From NCBI RefSeq assembly GCF_026162425.1, contig NZ_JAOBQJ010000005.1, positions 504,638-568,637 of the forward strand: a stretch of DNA of 64,000 nucleotides, read 5' to 3'. Positions 11,361 to 19,568 of the stretch are shown piece after piece; the first letter of the stretch is position 1, and each line of letters starts with the position of its first letter. The notes beneath the pieces are model-generated. The model worked only from the letters and a program-made list of their open reading frames with translations, made no database searches and was not told the DNA's origin. The translations under genes and the position numbers were made by a program. Origin of the DNA: Flexivirga meconopsidis (GTDB lineage: Bacteria; Actinomycetota; Actinomycetes; Actinomycetales; Dermatophilaceae).

Positions 11361-13178
11361 TCAGGAGCCGGGAGCGATCAGGTCGATCGCGCCGTCGACC
11401 GGTTGCCACGCGGCGCCCACGCGCGTCAGCACGGTGTTGCGGTCGGTCGTGACGTAGAGCGAGCTGGAGCCGGCGCCCGAGCTGACCAGGCCGTTCGCGC
11501 CCGGCGCCGCTCCGAGGTCGGTGACGAACTGACCGAGCGGTGCGCTGAGCGGGTGCACCGCGTCGGTGGTCGGCCCGACACCGAGCACGCCCAGCGTGAC
11601 GTAGTCGATCCAGGCGACGTCGCGCACGTCGTCGACGGCCGGGGCGACGGTCGTGGGCTTGGTGAGCGACCTGGCCGCTCCCTTGCTGTCCCGGACGATG
11701 CCGGCCAGGGAGATGGTCGTGTGGTCCTCGGCGTCCTTGAGCACGAGCGCGACGCGTTGGCCCTCCGGTGCCACCTTCAAGGCCACCACCGAACGGTCGC
11801 CGATCCAGGGCGCATCGATCGGCTGTGGCTGGGCGTTGGCGGCGGCCAACGAGGTGTCGATCACCCATACCGTCGCGCCGGATCGGTTGGACCGCCGCGT
11901 CCCGGCGGACGATGCCGACTGACCGGCGATCCAGAGCTCATCGACCGACTGGCTGCCACCCAGGTGCACGCTCGAGAAACTGGGTCTGACCAGCTTCTCG
12001 CCGAAGCCGCGCAGCTGCGTCAGCTTGCCGTCGACCCAGCGCCCGAGCTGGCTGTTGCTGCCGTCGACCGCGGCGATCTGGGTGCCGTCGCCGGATGCGG
12101 CGAGGCGATACCAATTGCGGTTGATCGTGGGCAGCTTGACCCGGCCGTTGGCGGCCCGCTGCTGCGGTCGACCGGGCGCCCCGCCGACGTCATTGGTGTC
12201 GTACCAGGTGAGCTGGCTCGCGCTGGAGCGGACGATCATCGCAGTGGAATCACCGGTGACCACCTGATACCCGACATCACCGGGCGTGGTGGGCTCCTGC
12301 GGCAGACCGGGCGCCTGCAGTCTGGCGCCGCCGACTTCGAGCACCACCCGCCGCACGTCCCCGAGCCGCAGCGTGGCGAGCATCGACGCCCAGAGCGCGG
12401 TCCGCTGCGCCGGGGTGGCACCGAGCACGCGCTCGCTGAGATCGACGGTCGCAAGGCCGTTGTTGTCGACCGGCACCGAGGAGACGCCGAGTGCGCTGCC
12501 ACTCGGCAACGCGGCCATCGTCATACCCTGCATCCACTCCGACGGCCCGCGCAGCACGGCTGCCGCGAGCGAACTGACCAGACCCGTCGCCGGGTACCAC
12601 TGCACGTCCGGGACCAGGGTGTTACCGCGTGCTGCCGGGTAGTAGACAGTCTGCGGCTGGTAGTTGCCCTCGAAGAGGTCCTGGCGCATCCACAGCCCAA
12701 AATCCTTGGGAAGTGCGGAGATTCGCCATTCGCCGCCGACCTTGGCCATGCTGAACCGGACACTGTCGGTGGCCGGCTGGGAGCCCTGGCTCAGGTGGCC
12801 GGTGTCGTCGAGAGTGGCGACCCGCTTCACCGTGGCGGTCACCACCTGGTTGCCGGTCACCTGAGTGTCGGGCTGGCCCTCGCTGACCGACACGGTGCGC
12901 GGCTTCCAGGACGCGCTGGCCTCCGGGGTGAGGTACTTACGCGCCGCCGGGAAGTCACTGTTGCGCTCCGCCCCGGCGTCGAGGAAGGCGTTGACGATGT
13001 CTTTTTGCGAGGCGCCCGGCTGCGGTGGCGGGTAGTCGATGTTGCCGGCGGCGGCGGGCACCTGGTTGTCGATCGCCCCACCCGCCCGGACCGGTCCGCT
13101 GCTCGGCAGACCGCCGCAGCCGGCGAGCAGCAGGGTCGTCACGAAGCTGATGAACAACAGTTGGATTCGGCGCCGCAT
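11361..13178 (-). CDS. lpqB: Lipoprotein LpqB, MtrAB accessory protein
   Basis: Protein of 605 residues starting MRRRIQLLFISFVTTLLLAGCGG: a lipoprotein signal peptide with lipobox LLAGC, placing it on the outer face of the membrane. It continues with a GerMN-like region (about 50-300) and an LpqB beta-propeller (about 310-600). In mycobacteria LpqB binds the MtrB sensor and modulates MtrA phosphorylation and cell-wall homeostasis. Its ATG shares one base with the mtrB stop (TGATG at 13176-13180), so the two are co-translated. The open frame upstream of this start only overlaps mtrB and has no signal peptide. Confidence 0.93.
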   Translation of the reverse strand: MRRRIQLLFISFVTTLLLAGCGGLPSSGPVRAGGAIDNQVPAAAGNIDYPPPQPGASQKDIVNAFLDAGAERNSDFPAARKYLTPEASASWKPRTVSVSEGQPDTQVTGNQVVTATVKRVATLDDTGHLSQGSQPATDSVRFSMAKVGGEWRISALPKDFGLWMRQDLFEGNYQPQTVYYPAARGNTLVPDVQWYPATGLVSSLAAAVLRGPSEWMQGMTMAALPSGSALGVSSVPVDNNGLATVDLSERVLGATPAQRTALWASMLATLRLGDVRRVVLEVGGARLQAPGLPQEPTTPGDVGYQVVTGDSTAMIVRSSASQLTWYDTNDVGGAPGRPQQRAANGRVKLPTINRNWYRLAASGDGTQIAAVDGSNSQLGRWVDGKLTQLRGFGEKLVRPSFSSVHLGGSQSVDELWIAGQSASSAGTRRSNRSGATVWVIDTSLAAANAQPQPIDAPWIGDRSVVALKVAPEGQRVALVLKDAEDHTTISLAGIVRDSKGAARSLTKPTTVAPAVDDVRDVAWIDYVTLGVLGVGPTTDAVHPLSAPLGQFVTDLGAAPGANGLVSSGAGSSSLYVTTDRNTVLTRVGAAWQPVDGAIDLIAPGS

Positions 13179-14866
13179 CAGTCCATCCGCCTCGGTGGCG
13201 CCTGCAGGGTGGGCAGCGCAGCGCGGGTGCCGATCGTCAGGCTGTTGCCGCCCGGCATCGCCCCGCCGATCTCCGAGTCGTCCGGAGACAGCGTGACCGG
13301 CGAACGCCGGATCGGGACACCGGGACGCACCGGCAGGGTGAGCCGGAAGCACGAGCCTTTCCCCTGCTCGCCCCAGGCCTGCAACCAGCCGTCGTGCAGT
13401 CGCGCGTCCTCCAGCGAGATGGACAGGCCGAGGCCGGTCCCTCCGGTGGTGCGGGCACGCGCCGGGTCGGCGCGCCAGAAGCGGTTGAAGACTTGCGCGG
13501 CCTCCCCCGGCCGCAGCCCGACGCCGTAGTCCCGCACGGCGACCGCCGCGGCGGTGCTGTTTGCGGCGACGGTGATGTCGACCGGCTTGCCTTCGGCGTG
13601 CTCGATCGCGTTGGCCACGAGGTTGCGGACGATGCGTTCGATGCGTCTCGAATCCATAGGAGCCACAGCGGGTTTGCGGGCGTGCACCCGCAGCTTGACG
13701 CCGTTGGTCTCGGCCAGCGGTGTCGACGACTCGACCACTCGGGCGACGATGTCGCGCAGGTCGACAGGCTCGGCGCTGACCGTGGTCGCCCCGGCGTCGA
13801 ACCGGCTGATCTCGAGCAGGTCGGTGAGCAGGATCTCGAAACGGTCGAGCTCGCGGCTGAGCAGTTCGGCGGACCGGGCGACCGGGGCGGCAAAGTCGGC
13901 GCGGCTGGCGTGCAGCATGTCGACCGCCATCCGGATCGTGGTCAGCGGAGTGCGCAGTTCGTGCGACACGTCCGAGGTGAAGCGCTGCTGCAACTGCGAC
14001 AGATCCTCGAGCTGCCGGATCTGCCGCTGCAGGCTGTCGGCCATCGCGTTGAACGAGGTCGCGAGGCGAGCCAGGTCGTCCTCGCCGCTGACCTGCATGC
14101 GCTCGTTGAGCGCGCCGGCGGTCAGCCGCTCGGAGACGTGGGCGGCGGCCCGCACGGGCGTGACGACCATGCGCGTGACGACGTACGCAATGCCGGCGAG
14201 CAACAACACCAGCACCAGTCCACCAAGCGCGAAGCTCGTCTTGACCACGCCGAGCATCTGCGACTCGGCGGACATCGGTGAGATCAGGTAGAAGTCGTAC
14301 GCGCCGGCATTGGGTATGACGATGCGCGACCCCACGATCACCGCCGGCGTGTCCCGCCCGTCGACCTGCATCGACGCGATCTGGATCTGCACGTGCTTCG
14401 GGTCCTGCTCGACGGCCTTGTGGAGTTCGTTCGGCACGATCGACTCGTCGCCCGGCAGGGTGCTGATCGTCCCGAGTGACTGAAAGCTGTTGCTCGGAGC
14501 TCGGGTGATGACGATGCGGGCGTTCTGGTCGCCCACCTTGGAGCCGATGCTGCCGGCGATCTGGTCGGCCAGCGAGCGCAGCGACGCCAGGTCGGTGTTG
14601 GGCGCGTTGTTGAAGGCGCGCTGCGTGCTGTCGCGCTGCTGCAGGCCCTCTTGCTCGGTGATGCGGGTGGCGCGGTCCACCAGCCCGGAGGCGATGCGCT
14701 GATACATGTAGGTGCCGAGCGCGAGCGCGACCATCGCACCCAGCAGGACCGTGATCGCGACGACCCGGAAGTGCAGCGACCGCCGCCAGAGCCGGGCGAC
14801 CGCCTTGCCGCCCCGGACGGCCAGCCGTCCGAGGCGGTCGCGCAGGTCACCCAGCAGCCCGCTCAC
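13178..14866 (-). CDS. mtrB: Sensor histidine kinase MtrB
   Basis: Protein of 562 residues. TM1 lies near 34-55 (FRVVAITVLLGAMVALALGTY), followed by an extracytoplasmic domain of about 130 residues and TM2 near 190-215 (LGGLVLVLLLAGIAYVVTRMVV). A HAMP domain, a HisKA domain with the phospho-acceptor His in FTSDVSHELRTPLTTIR, and an HATPase with N box (LVANAIEHA) and G box (GGTGLGLSIS) complete it. The MtrB-MtrA pair controls cell-wall hydrolases, division and osmotic response in actinobacteria. It is cotranscribed with mtrA (2-bp gap) and lpqB (1-bp overlap). Confidence 0.95.
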   Translation of the reverse strand: MSGLLGDLRDRLGRLAVRGGKAVARLWRRSLHFRVVAITVLLGAMVALALGTYMYQRIASGLVDRATRITEQEGLQQRDSTQRAFNNAPNTDLASLRSLADQIAGSIGSKVGDQNARIVITRAPSNSFQSLGTISTLPGDESIVPNELHKAVEQDPKHVQIQIASMQVDGRDTPAVIVGSRIVIPNAGAYDFYLISPMSAESQMLGVVKTSFALGGLVLVLLLAGIAYVVTRMVVTPVRAAAHVSERLTAGALNERMQVSGEDDLARLATSFNAMADSLQRQIRQLEDLSQLQQRFTSDVSHELRTPLTTIRMAVDMLHASRADFAAPVARSAELLSRELDRFEILLTDLLEISRFDAGATTVSAEPVDLRDIVARVVESSTPLAETNGVKLRVHARKPAVAPMDSRRIERIVRNLVANAIEHAEGKPVDITVAANSTAAAVAVRDYGVGLRPGEAAQVFNRFWRADPARARTTGGTGLGLSISLEDARLHDGWLQAWGEQGKGSCFRLTLPVRPGVPIRRSPVTLSPDDSEIGGAMPGGNSLTIGTRAALPTLQAPPRRMD

Positions 14867-14868
14867 GG

Positions 14869-15549
14869 TCAGGCCGGCCCCGCCTTGTACCCGACGCCGC
14901 GGACGGTGAGCACGATCTCCGGGTTCTCCGGGTCCTTCTCCACCTTCGAGCGCAGCCGCTGCACGTGCACGTTGACCAGGCGGGTGTCACCGGCGTGCCG
15001 GTAACCCCACACCTGCTCCAGCAGCGTCTCGCGGGAGAACACCTGCCACGGTTTGCGACCGAGCGCGACCAGCAGGTCGAACTCCAGCGGCGTCAACGCG
15101 ATCGGCGCGCCGTCACGCTTCACCGAGTGGCCGGCGACGTCGATGGTGAGGTCGCCGAGCTCGAGCAGTTCGGCCTCCGGCTCGTCGCCGCGGCGCAGCC
15201 GCGCACGCACCCGGGCGACCAGCTCCTGCGGCTTGAACGGCTTGGTGATGTAGTCGTCCGCCCCCGACTCCAGGCCGACCACCACGTCGACGGTGTCGGT
15301 GCGGGCGGTGAGCATGACGATCGGCACGTGCGACTCGGCACGGATGCGCCGGCATACCTCGATGCCGTCGACACCGGGCAGCATCACGTCGAGCAACACC
15401 ATGTCCGGTTTGCTCTCGTGAAAGGCGTCCAGTGCGCCACTACCGTCCGCGCAGTGGCTGACCTCCAGGCCTTCGCCTTGCAGGATGATGCCGAGCATCT
15501 CGGCGAGCGAGGGGTCGTCGTCGACGACGAGTACTCGTGCGTTGGTCAC
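14869..15549 (-). CDS. mtrA: OmpR-family response regulator MtrA
   Basis: Protein of 226 residues starting at GTG 15549. The receiver domain (1-120) has DDD at 10-12, phospho-acceptor Asp54 (LLDVMLPGVDG) and Lys in TKPFKP. The winged-helix domain (about 130-225) includes LTPLEFDLLVALGRKPWQVFSRETLLEQVWGYR in part. MtrA is an essential regulator in mycobacteria, acting on dnaA, rpf and wall genes. It heads the mtrA-mtrB-lpqB operon. The usual tmk gene between mtrA and sahH is missing; instead the 148-bp gap contains the sahH terminator. Confidence 0.96.
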   Translation of the reverse strand: MTNARVLVVDDDPSLAEMLGIILQGEGLEVSHCADGSGALDAFHESKPDMVLLDVMLPGVDGIEVCRRIRAESHVPIVMLTARTDTVDVVVGLESGADDYITKPFKPQELVARVRARLRRGDEPEAELLELGDLTIDVAGHSVKRDGAPIALTPLEFDLLVALGRKPWQVFSRETLLEQVWGYRHAGDTRLVNVHVQRLRSKVEKDPENPEIVLTVRGVGYKAGPA

Positions 15550-15617
15550 CTTCTTGACCCGTTCCTTTCCGTGAAGCGTCGCCTACCCCCGAATGGTCTT
15601 GCGACGTCGGGGACCAG

Positions 15618-15633
15618 CGTATGTCGTCATACG
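15618..15633. repeat. Head-to-head pair of the iterated octamer
   Basis: GTATGTCG (15619) and CGTCATAC (15625) meet to give a perfect inverted repeat, CGTATG / CATACG with a 4-nt loop TCGT. It lies between the mtrA start and the sahH terminator. It is the only place in the window where two copies of GTATGNCG abut in inverted orientation. It may simply extend the terminator region or act as a palindromic protein site. Confidence 0.5.
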
Positions 15634-15637
15634 GGAA

Positions 15638-15679
15638 GGGCGCCGACACGTCGGGCTGCTCGCCCACGTGTCGGCGCCC
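15638..15679 (-). terminator. Strong intrinsic hairpin after sahH
   Basis: A 14-bp perfect inverted repeat (GGGCGCCGACACGT at 15638-15651, ACGTGTCGGCGCCC at 15666-15679) encloses a short inner GGGC/GCCC stem. It begins 19 nt after the sahH stop on the minus strand. There is no U-tract, which is common for actinobacterial terminators. It should insulate sahH from the mtrA operon. Confidence 0.85.
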
Positions 15680-15697
15680 TCCGGGCATGCCGGTCGA

Positions 15698-17149
15698 TCA
15701 GTAGCGGTAGTGCTCCGGCTTATAGGGGCCGGCCACGTCGACGCCGATGTACTCGGCCTGCTCCTTGGTCAGCTCGGTGAGCTCGACGCCGAGCGCCGGC
15801 AGGTGCAGGCGCGCCACCTTCTCGTCGAGGTGCTTGGGCAGCACGTAGACCTGCTTCGCGTAGTCACCGGGCTTGGTGAACAGCTCGATCTGCGCGATCG
15901 TCTGGTTGGCGAACGAGTTGGACATCACGAAGCTCGGGTGACCGGTCGCGTTGCCCAGGTTGAGCAGCCGGCCCTCGGACAGCACGATGATCGAGGTGGC
16001 AGGCCGGCCGTCCTTTGCGGGCATCGTCCACTCGTGCACCTGCGGCTTGATCTCGGTCTTCGTGATGCCCGGCACCTTGGCCAGGCCGGCCATGTCGATC
16101 TCGTTGTCGAAGTGACCGATGTTGCCGACGATCGCCTTGTCCTTCATGCGCTGCATGTGGTCGGCGGTGATGATGTCGAAGTTGCCGGTCGTGGTGATGA
16201 AGATGTCACCCTCGCCGAGCACGTCCTCCAGGCGGGCGACCTGGTAGCCGTCCATCGCGGCCTGCAGCGCGCAGATCGGGTCGATCTCGGTGACGATGAC
16301 CCGCGAGCCCTGGCCGCGCAGCGCCTCGGCGGCGCCCTTGCCGACGTCGCCGTAGCCGCAGACGACCGCGACCTTGCCGCCCATCAGCACGTCGGTGGCG
16401 CGGTTGATGCCGTCCGGCAGCGAGTGGCGGATGCCGTACTTGTTGTCGAACTTGGACTTGGTGACCGAGTCGTTGACGTTGATCGCCGGGAAGAGCAGGT
16501 CGCCGGTCTTGGCCAGCTCGTAGAGGCGGTGGACGCCGGTGGTGGTCTCCTCGGTGACACCCTTGATGCCCTCGGAGATCGTGGTCCACTTCTGCGGGTC
16601 GGACTTCAGCGTCTGCCGCACCAGCTCCTTGAAGACCTGGAACTCCTCCGGGTCCTCGTCGGTCGTCGGCGGCACCTGGCCGGCGGCCTCCCACTCGCGA
16701 CCCTTGTGGACGAGCATCGTGGCGTCGCCGCCGTCGTCCAGGATCATGTTGGGGCCGTCGCCGTTCGGCCAGGTGAGGATCTGGTTGGTGCACTCCCAGT
16801 ACTCCGGGAGGGTCTCGCCCTTCCAGGCGAAGACCGGGACGCCCTGCGGGTCGTCCACGGTGCCGTTCGGGCCGACGACGACCGCGGCGGCCGCCTCGTC
16901 CTGGGTGGAGTAGATGTTGCAGGAGGCCCAGCGGACCTCGGCGCCGAGTGCGGTGAGGGTCTCGATGAGCACCGCGGTCTGCACGGTCATGTGCAGCGAA
17001 CCGGCGATCTTCGCGCCCTTGAGCGGCTGGCTCGCGCCATACTCCTCGCGCAGCGCCATCAGGCCGGGCATCTCGTGCTCGGCGAGACGCAGCTGGTGAC
17101 GGCCGGCCTCGGCGAGGCTCAGGTCTTTAACCTTGTGATCGAAGGACAT
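15698..17149 (-). CDS. sahH: S-adenosyl-L-homocysteine hydrolase
   Basis: Protein of 483 residues (ATG 17149, [20 protein letters not shown], with AAGGAG 8 nt upstream). It splits S-adenosylhomocysteine into adenosine and homocysteine, relieving product inhibition of methyltransferases. NAD-binding GxGxxG is seen in [20 protein letters not shown], and the C-terminal KPEHYRY is the family hallmark that donates Lys and Tyr to the neighbouring subunit's NAD site. It includes the insertion of about 40 residues found in bacterial and plant forms. Flanked by its own terminator and a 126-bp leader in which I find no convincing riboswitch. Confidence 0.97.
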   Translation of the reverse strand: MSFDHKVKDLSLAEAGRHQLRLAEHEMPGLMALREEYGASQPLKGAKIAGSLHMTVQTAVLIETLTALGAEVRWASCNIYSTQDEAAAAVVVGPNGTVDDPQGVPVFAWKGETLPEYWECTNQILTWPNGDGPNMILDDGGDATMLVHKGREWEAAGQVPPTTDEDPEEFQVFKELVRQTLKSDPQKWTTISEGIKGVTEETTTGVHRLYELAKTGDLLFPAINVNDSVTKSKFDNKYGIRHSLPDGINRATDVLMGGKVAVVCGYGDVGKGAAEALRGQGSRVIVTEIDPICALQAAMDGYQVARLEDVLGEGDIFITTTGNFDIITADHMQRMKDKAIVGNIGHFDNEIDMAGLAKVPGITKTEIKPQVHEWTMPAKDGRPATSIIVLSEGRLLNLGNATGHPSFVMSNSFANQTIAQIELFTKPGDYAKQVYVLPKHLDEKVARLHLPALGVELTELTKEQAEYIGVDVAGPYKPEHYRY

Positions 17150-17275
17150 GGGTGTCCGTTCTCCTTGAGATCGACTACTGGATCGGTATCGGACCCGGCG
17201 CGCCCCTCTGGGCTGCATGGCGTTCCGTCCTGTCGGAGTCGCAAGGGTCATCACCCACGCCGGCCACGGGCGAGT

Positions 17276-17821
17276 TTAGCCGGTCACGTCCGGCGCCTTC
17301 ACGTCGTGCAGGTGGTGCATCAGGTCGTGCACGCAGTAGCGCCCGAGGGTGAGCACGGTGAACCGCGAGCCGTTGGACCGTCGTCCGGTGCGCCGCCACT
17401 GATCGTCGGTCACCGTGTCGTAGTCGGCGGCCAGGGCGGAGGCGTCGGTGCCGATGCCGCGGGCGACGGACTCGGGGTCCTGCTCGGCGTAGCGACCCGC
17501 AACGGCTGCGGCGCCCTGGTCCCAGTCGGCGAACTCGGGGTCGTCCTCGTCGAGCATCAGGTGAAGGCGATCGTCGAAGACCCGGCAGACGTCGCGCACG
17601 TGCACGCCGTACTCCAGGTCCGACCAGACGCCGGGGGTATGACGGACGCGGACGTCCTCGCGGGCGAGCACCGCACCCCAGGGCAGGGTCGCGGACCGGA
17701 TGGCGTCGCCGAGCTGAGACGCCTCGACGGTGCTGGCGTCGAATCCGCATTCGGGACAACGGGATTCGATGGTCCAGGTCCAGTCCTTGTCGTCCGGGAC
17801 GATCGGTGTGTCGTCGGTCAT
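17276..17821 (-). CDS. DinB-family metal-dependent protein
   Basis: Protein of 181 residues. The N-terminus has a CPEC pair (Cys22, Cys25: ESRCPECGFDAS), followed by a four-helix DinB-like body with scattered His likely to bind metal (VRHTPGVWSDLEYG, then VHVRDV, and C-terminal YCVHDLMHHLHDV). DinB/YfiT proteins include thiol-dependent transferases using mycothiol or bacillithiol, so a mycothiol-dependent activity is possible here. The start overlaps the stop of the TetR gene (17818-17821), so the regulator and this protein are co-translated. Its link to biotin is unclear. Confidence 0.8.
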   Translation of the reverse strand: MTDDTPIVPDDKDWTWTIESRCPECGFDASTVEASQLGDAIRSATLPWGAVLAREDVRVRHTPGVWSDLEYGVHVRDVCRVFDDRLHLMLDEDDPEFADWDQGAAAVAGRYAEQDPESVARGIGTDASALAADYDTVTDDQWRRTGRRSNGSRFTVLTLGRYCVHDLMHHLHDVKAPDVTG

Positions 17822-18384
17822 GTCGCTTCCTCCTGGGGCGCGAGTCGGGGCGCGGCGGCGGGTTGGGTGAGTCGGTCGAGCACGAGTGCGACGCCCCGGT
17901 CGAAAGCTGCGGCCGCGCCTCGCGTCGACAGGCCGGCGAGCTGTCGGTCCTGTTGCGCGGCAATCGAACCCAGCACGTGGTGCACGATCAGGTCGGTGGC
18001 CGCCGCCCGGTCGCGGCCGGCCACCCCGAGGTCGCCGATCAGCCGGCGCAGGTGGACGAAGACCTGCACCGAGGTCGGGTCGAGCGCGTAGCCGAGGGCA
18101 ACGACCTCGCCGCCGTCGGGGACGGGCAGGACGGCGGCGCGGATGTCGCTGAGCAGTCGGCGGATGTCGCGCGCCGGCGCGCCGGTCGTCGTCGTCGGCA
18201 CGTCCGCCAGGACCCGGTCGGCGACCCGGATGAGCAGGGTCTGCTTGTTGTCGACATGCCAGTAGAGCGCGCCCGGTCGCACGCCGAGCTCGGTCGCCAG
18301 ACGGCGCATCGACAGGTCGGCGAGGCCGTGGCGGCGCAACAGCTCGGCGGCCGTGTCGATGACCTCGTCAGTGGACAGCGGCAC
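17818..18384 (-). CDS. TetR-family regulator, BioQ-like
   Basis: Protein of 188 residues. The N-terminal TetR HTH (about 7-52) reads VIDTAAELLRRHGLADLSMRRLATELGVRPGALYWHVDNK in part; the C-terminal ligand domain has no obvious motif. It diverges from bioB, and the 98-bp spacer holds a perfect palindrome of the BioQ operator class (see 18430-18446). BioQ is the TetR-type repressor of biotin genes in Corynebacterium and Mycobacterium. The assignment rests on position and operator, not on alignment. It probably represses both itself and bioBAFD, carrying the DinB-like gene along. Confidence 0.75.
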   Translation of the reverse strand: MPLSTDEVIDTAAELLRRHGLADLSMRRLATELGVRPGALYWHVDNKQTLLIRVADRVLADVPTTTTGAPARDIRRLLSDIRAAVLPVPDGGEVVALGYALDPTSVQVFVHLRRLIGDLGVAGRDRAAATDLIVHHVLGSIAAQQDRQLAGLSTRGAAAAFDRGVALVLDRLTQPAAAPRLAPQEEAT

Positions 18385-18429
18385 CCGATTTCACCTCCCC
18401 GCCCTCGTTTCGCGACTTGGACCGGCATA

Positions 18430-18446
18430 CTTGAACAGCGTTCAAG
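18430..18446. promoter_or_regulatory. Candidate BioQ operator
   Basis: A perfect 7-bp inverted repeat, CTTGAAC-AGC-GTTCAAG, lies between the divergent tetR and bioB genes, 36 bp before the bioB start. The published BioQ site of corynebacteria is TGAAC-N3-GTTAC; this site matches its core TGAAC-N3-GTT with higher symmetry. Its position over the divergent promoter region fits simultaneous repression of both directions. Confidence 0.75.
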
Positions 18447-18482
18447 AGCCGACTCGGCGTCCAGTTTCCCCGAAGGAGTGCC

Positions 18483-19568
18483 ATGCCGTCCATCCAAGAG
18501 CGAGTCACCGACATCCTGGCCGGAGACGTCGCAACCGAGGCCGACGCGCTCGCCGTGCTGCGCACCCCGGACGACGAAGTGCTGCCGATGGTCGCGGCGG
18601 TGGCACGGCTGCGGCGCGAGCACTTCGGCAACACGGTCAAGGTGAACTACCTGGTCAACCTCAAATCCGGACTGTGCCCCGAGGACTGCCACTACTGCTC
18701 GCAGGCCCTCGGCTCGAAGGCCGAGATCCTGAAATACAAGTGGCTGCAGACCGACGAGGCGATCGAGCAGGCATCGGCCGGGCTGCGCGGCGGCGCCACC
18801 CGCATCTGCATGGTCAGCAGCGGGCGCGGGCCGACCGACCGCGATGTCGACCGGGTGTCGGCGATGGTCGGCGCACTGAAGGACGAGCACCCGGAGGTCG
18901 AGGTGTGCGCCTGCCTCGGACTGCTCAAGGACGGTCAGGCCGAGCGACTGCGGGACGCCGGTGTCGACGCCTACAACCACAACATCAACACCGCCGAGTC
19001 ACACCACGATTCGATCGTCACGAGTCACACGTACGCCGACCGGGTGGACACCGTCGGCAAGGCGAAGTCGGCCGGCCTGTCGCCGTGTTCCGGCCTGATC
19101 GCCGGGCTCGGCGAGTCGGACGAGCAACTGGTGGAGGCGCTCTTCGCGCTCCGCGAGCTCGACTCCGACTCGATCCCGGTCAACTTCCTCATGCCGTTCG
19201 ACGGCACGGAGTTCGCCGACCGGTGGGAGCTCACTCCCCTGCGCTGCCTCAAGATCCTTGCAATGGCGCGAATCGTCTGTCCCGACAAGGAGATCCGCAT
19301 CGCCGGTGGTCGCGAGATGCATCTGCGGTCGCTGCAGGCGCAGGCCCTGCACCTGGCCAACTCGATCTTCCTCGGCGACTACCTCACCTCCGAGGGACAG
19401 GCCGCGGAGGCCGACCTGGCACTGATCCGGGACAACGGGTTCGTGGTGCTGGGGTCGGAGGAAGACCCGGGCGCGGCGGCCGAGGATGGGTCGGTGGCAC
19501 TCGAGGAGTCACACGATCCGGCCATCCGGCGGCGTGGCGCGGGGACTCAGCTGCAGCCGAATGCCTGA
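18483..19568 (+). CDS. bioB: Biotin synthase
   Basis: Protein of 361 residues, a radical-SAM enzyme that inserts sulfur into dethiobiotin. The CxxxCxxC motif that holds the 4Fe-4S cluster is CPEDCHYC (Cys65, Cys69, Cys72). YNHNINT and the Arg in RIAGGR, typical of BioB, are visible. AAGGAG at 18473-18478 sets ATG 18483. First gene of bioB-bioA-bioF-bioD; its last 8 bp overlap the bioA start. The final 40 residues are a variable, charged tail. Confidence 0.97.
   Translation: MPSIQERVTDILAGDVATEADALAVLRTPDDEVLPMVAAVARLRREHFGNTVKVNYLVNLKSGLCPEDCHYCSQALGSKAEILKYKWLQTDEAIEQASAGLRGGATRICMVSSGRGPTDRDVDRVSAMVGALKDEHPEVEVCACLGLLKDGQAERLRDAGVDAYNHNINTAESHHDSIVTSHTYADRVDTVGKAKSAGLSPCSGLIAGLGESDEQLVEALFALRELDSDSIPVNFLMPFDGTEFADRWELTPLRCLKILAMARIVCPDKEIRIAGGREMHLRSLQAQALHLANSIFLGDYLTSEGQAAEADLALIRDNGFVVLGSEEDPGAAAEDGSVALEESHDPAIRRRGAGTQLQPNA

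Noticed and set aside
10818-13529. Very long plus-strand open frame (about 900 codons) opposite comF and lpqB
   Set aside because: It is antisense to well-recognised genes, with low-complexity Arg/Gly/Ala translation; a by-product of high GC third positions.
17150-17275. SAH or SAM-IV riboswitch in the sahH leader
   Set aside because: Short words such as GGGTGATGACC look suggestive on the minus strand, but I could not assemble the conserved stems or core of either class. A covariance-model search would decide.
15593-18091. Long plus-strand open frame opposite sahH and the DinB-like gene
   Set aside because: Translation is Val/Leu/Gly/Arg/Asp-rich without domains and overlaps certain genes on the other strand.
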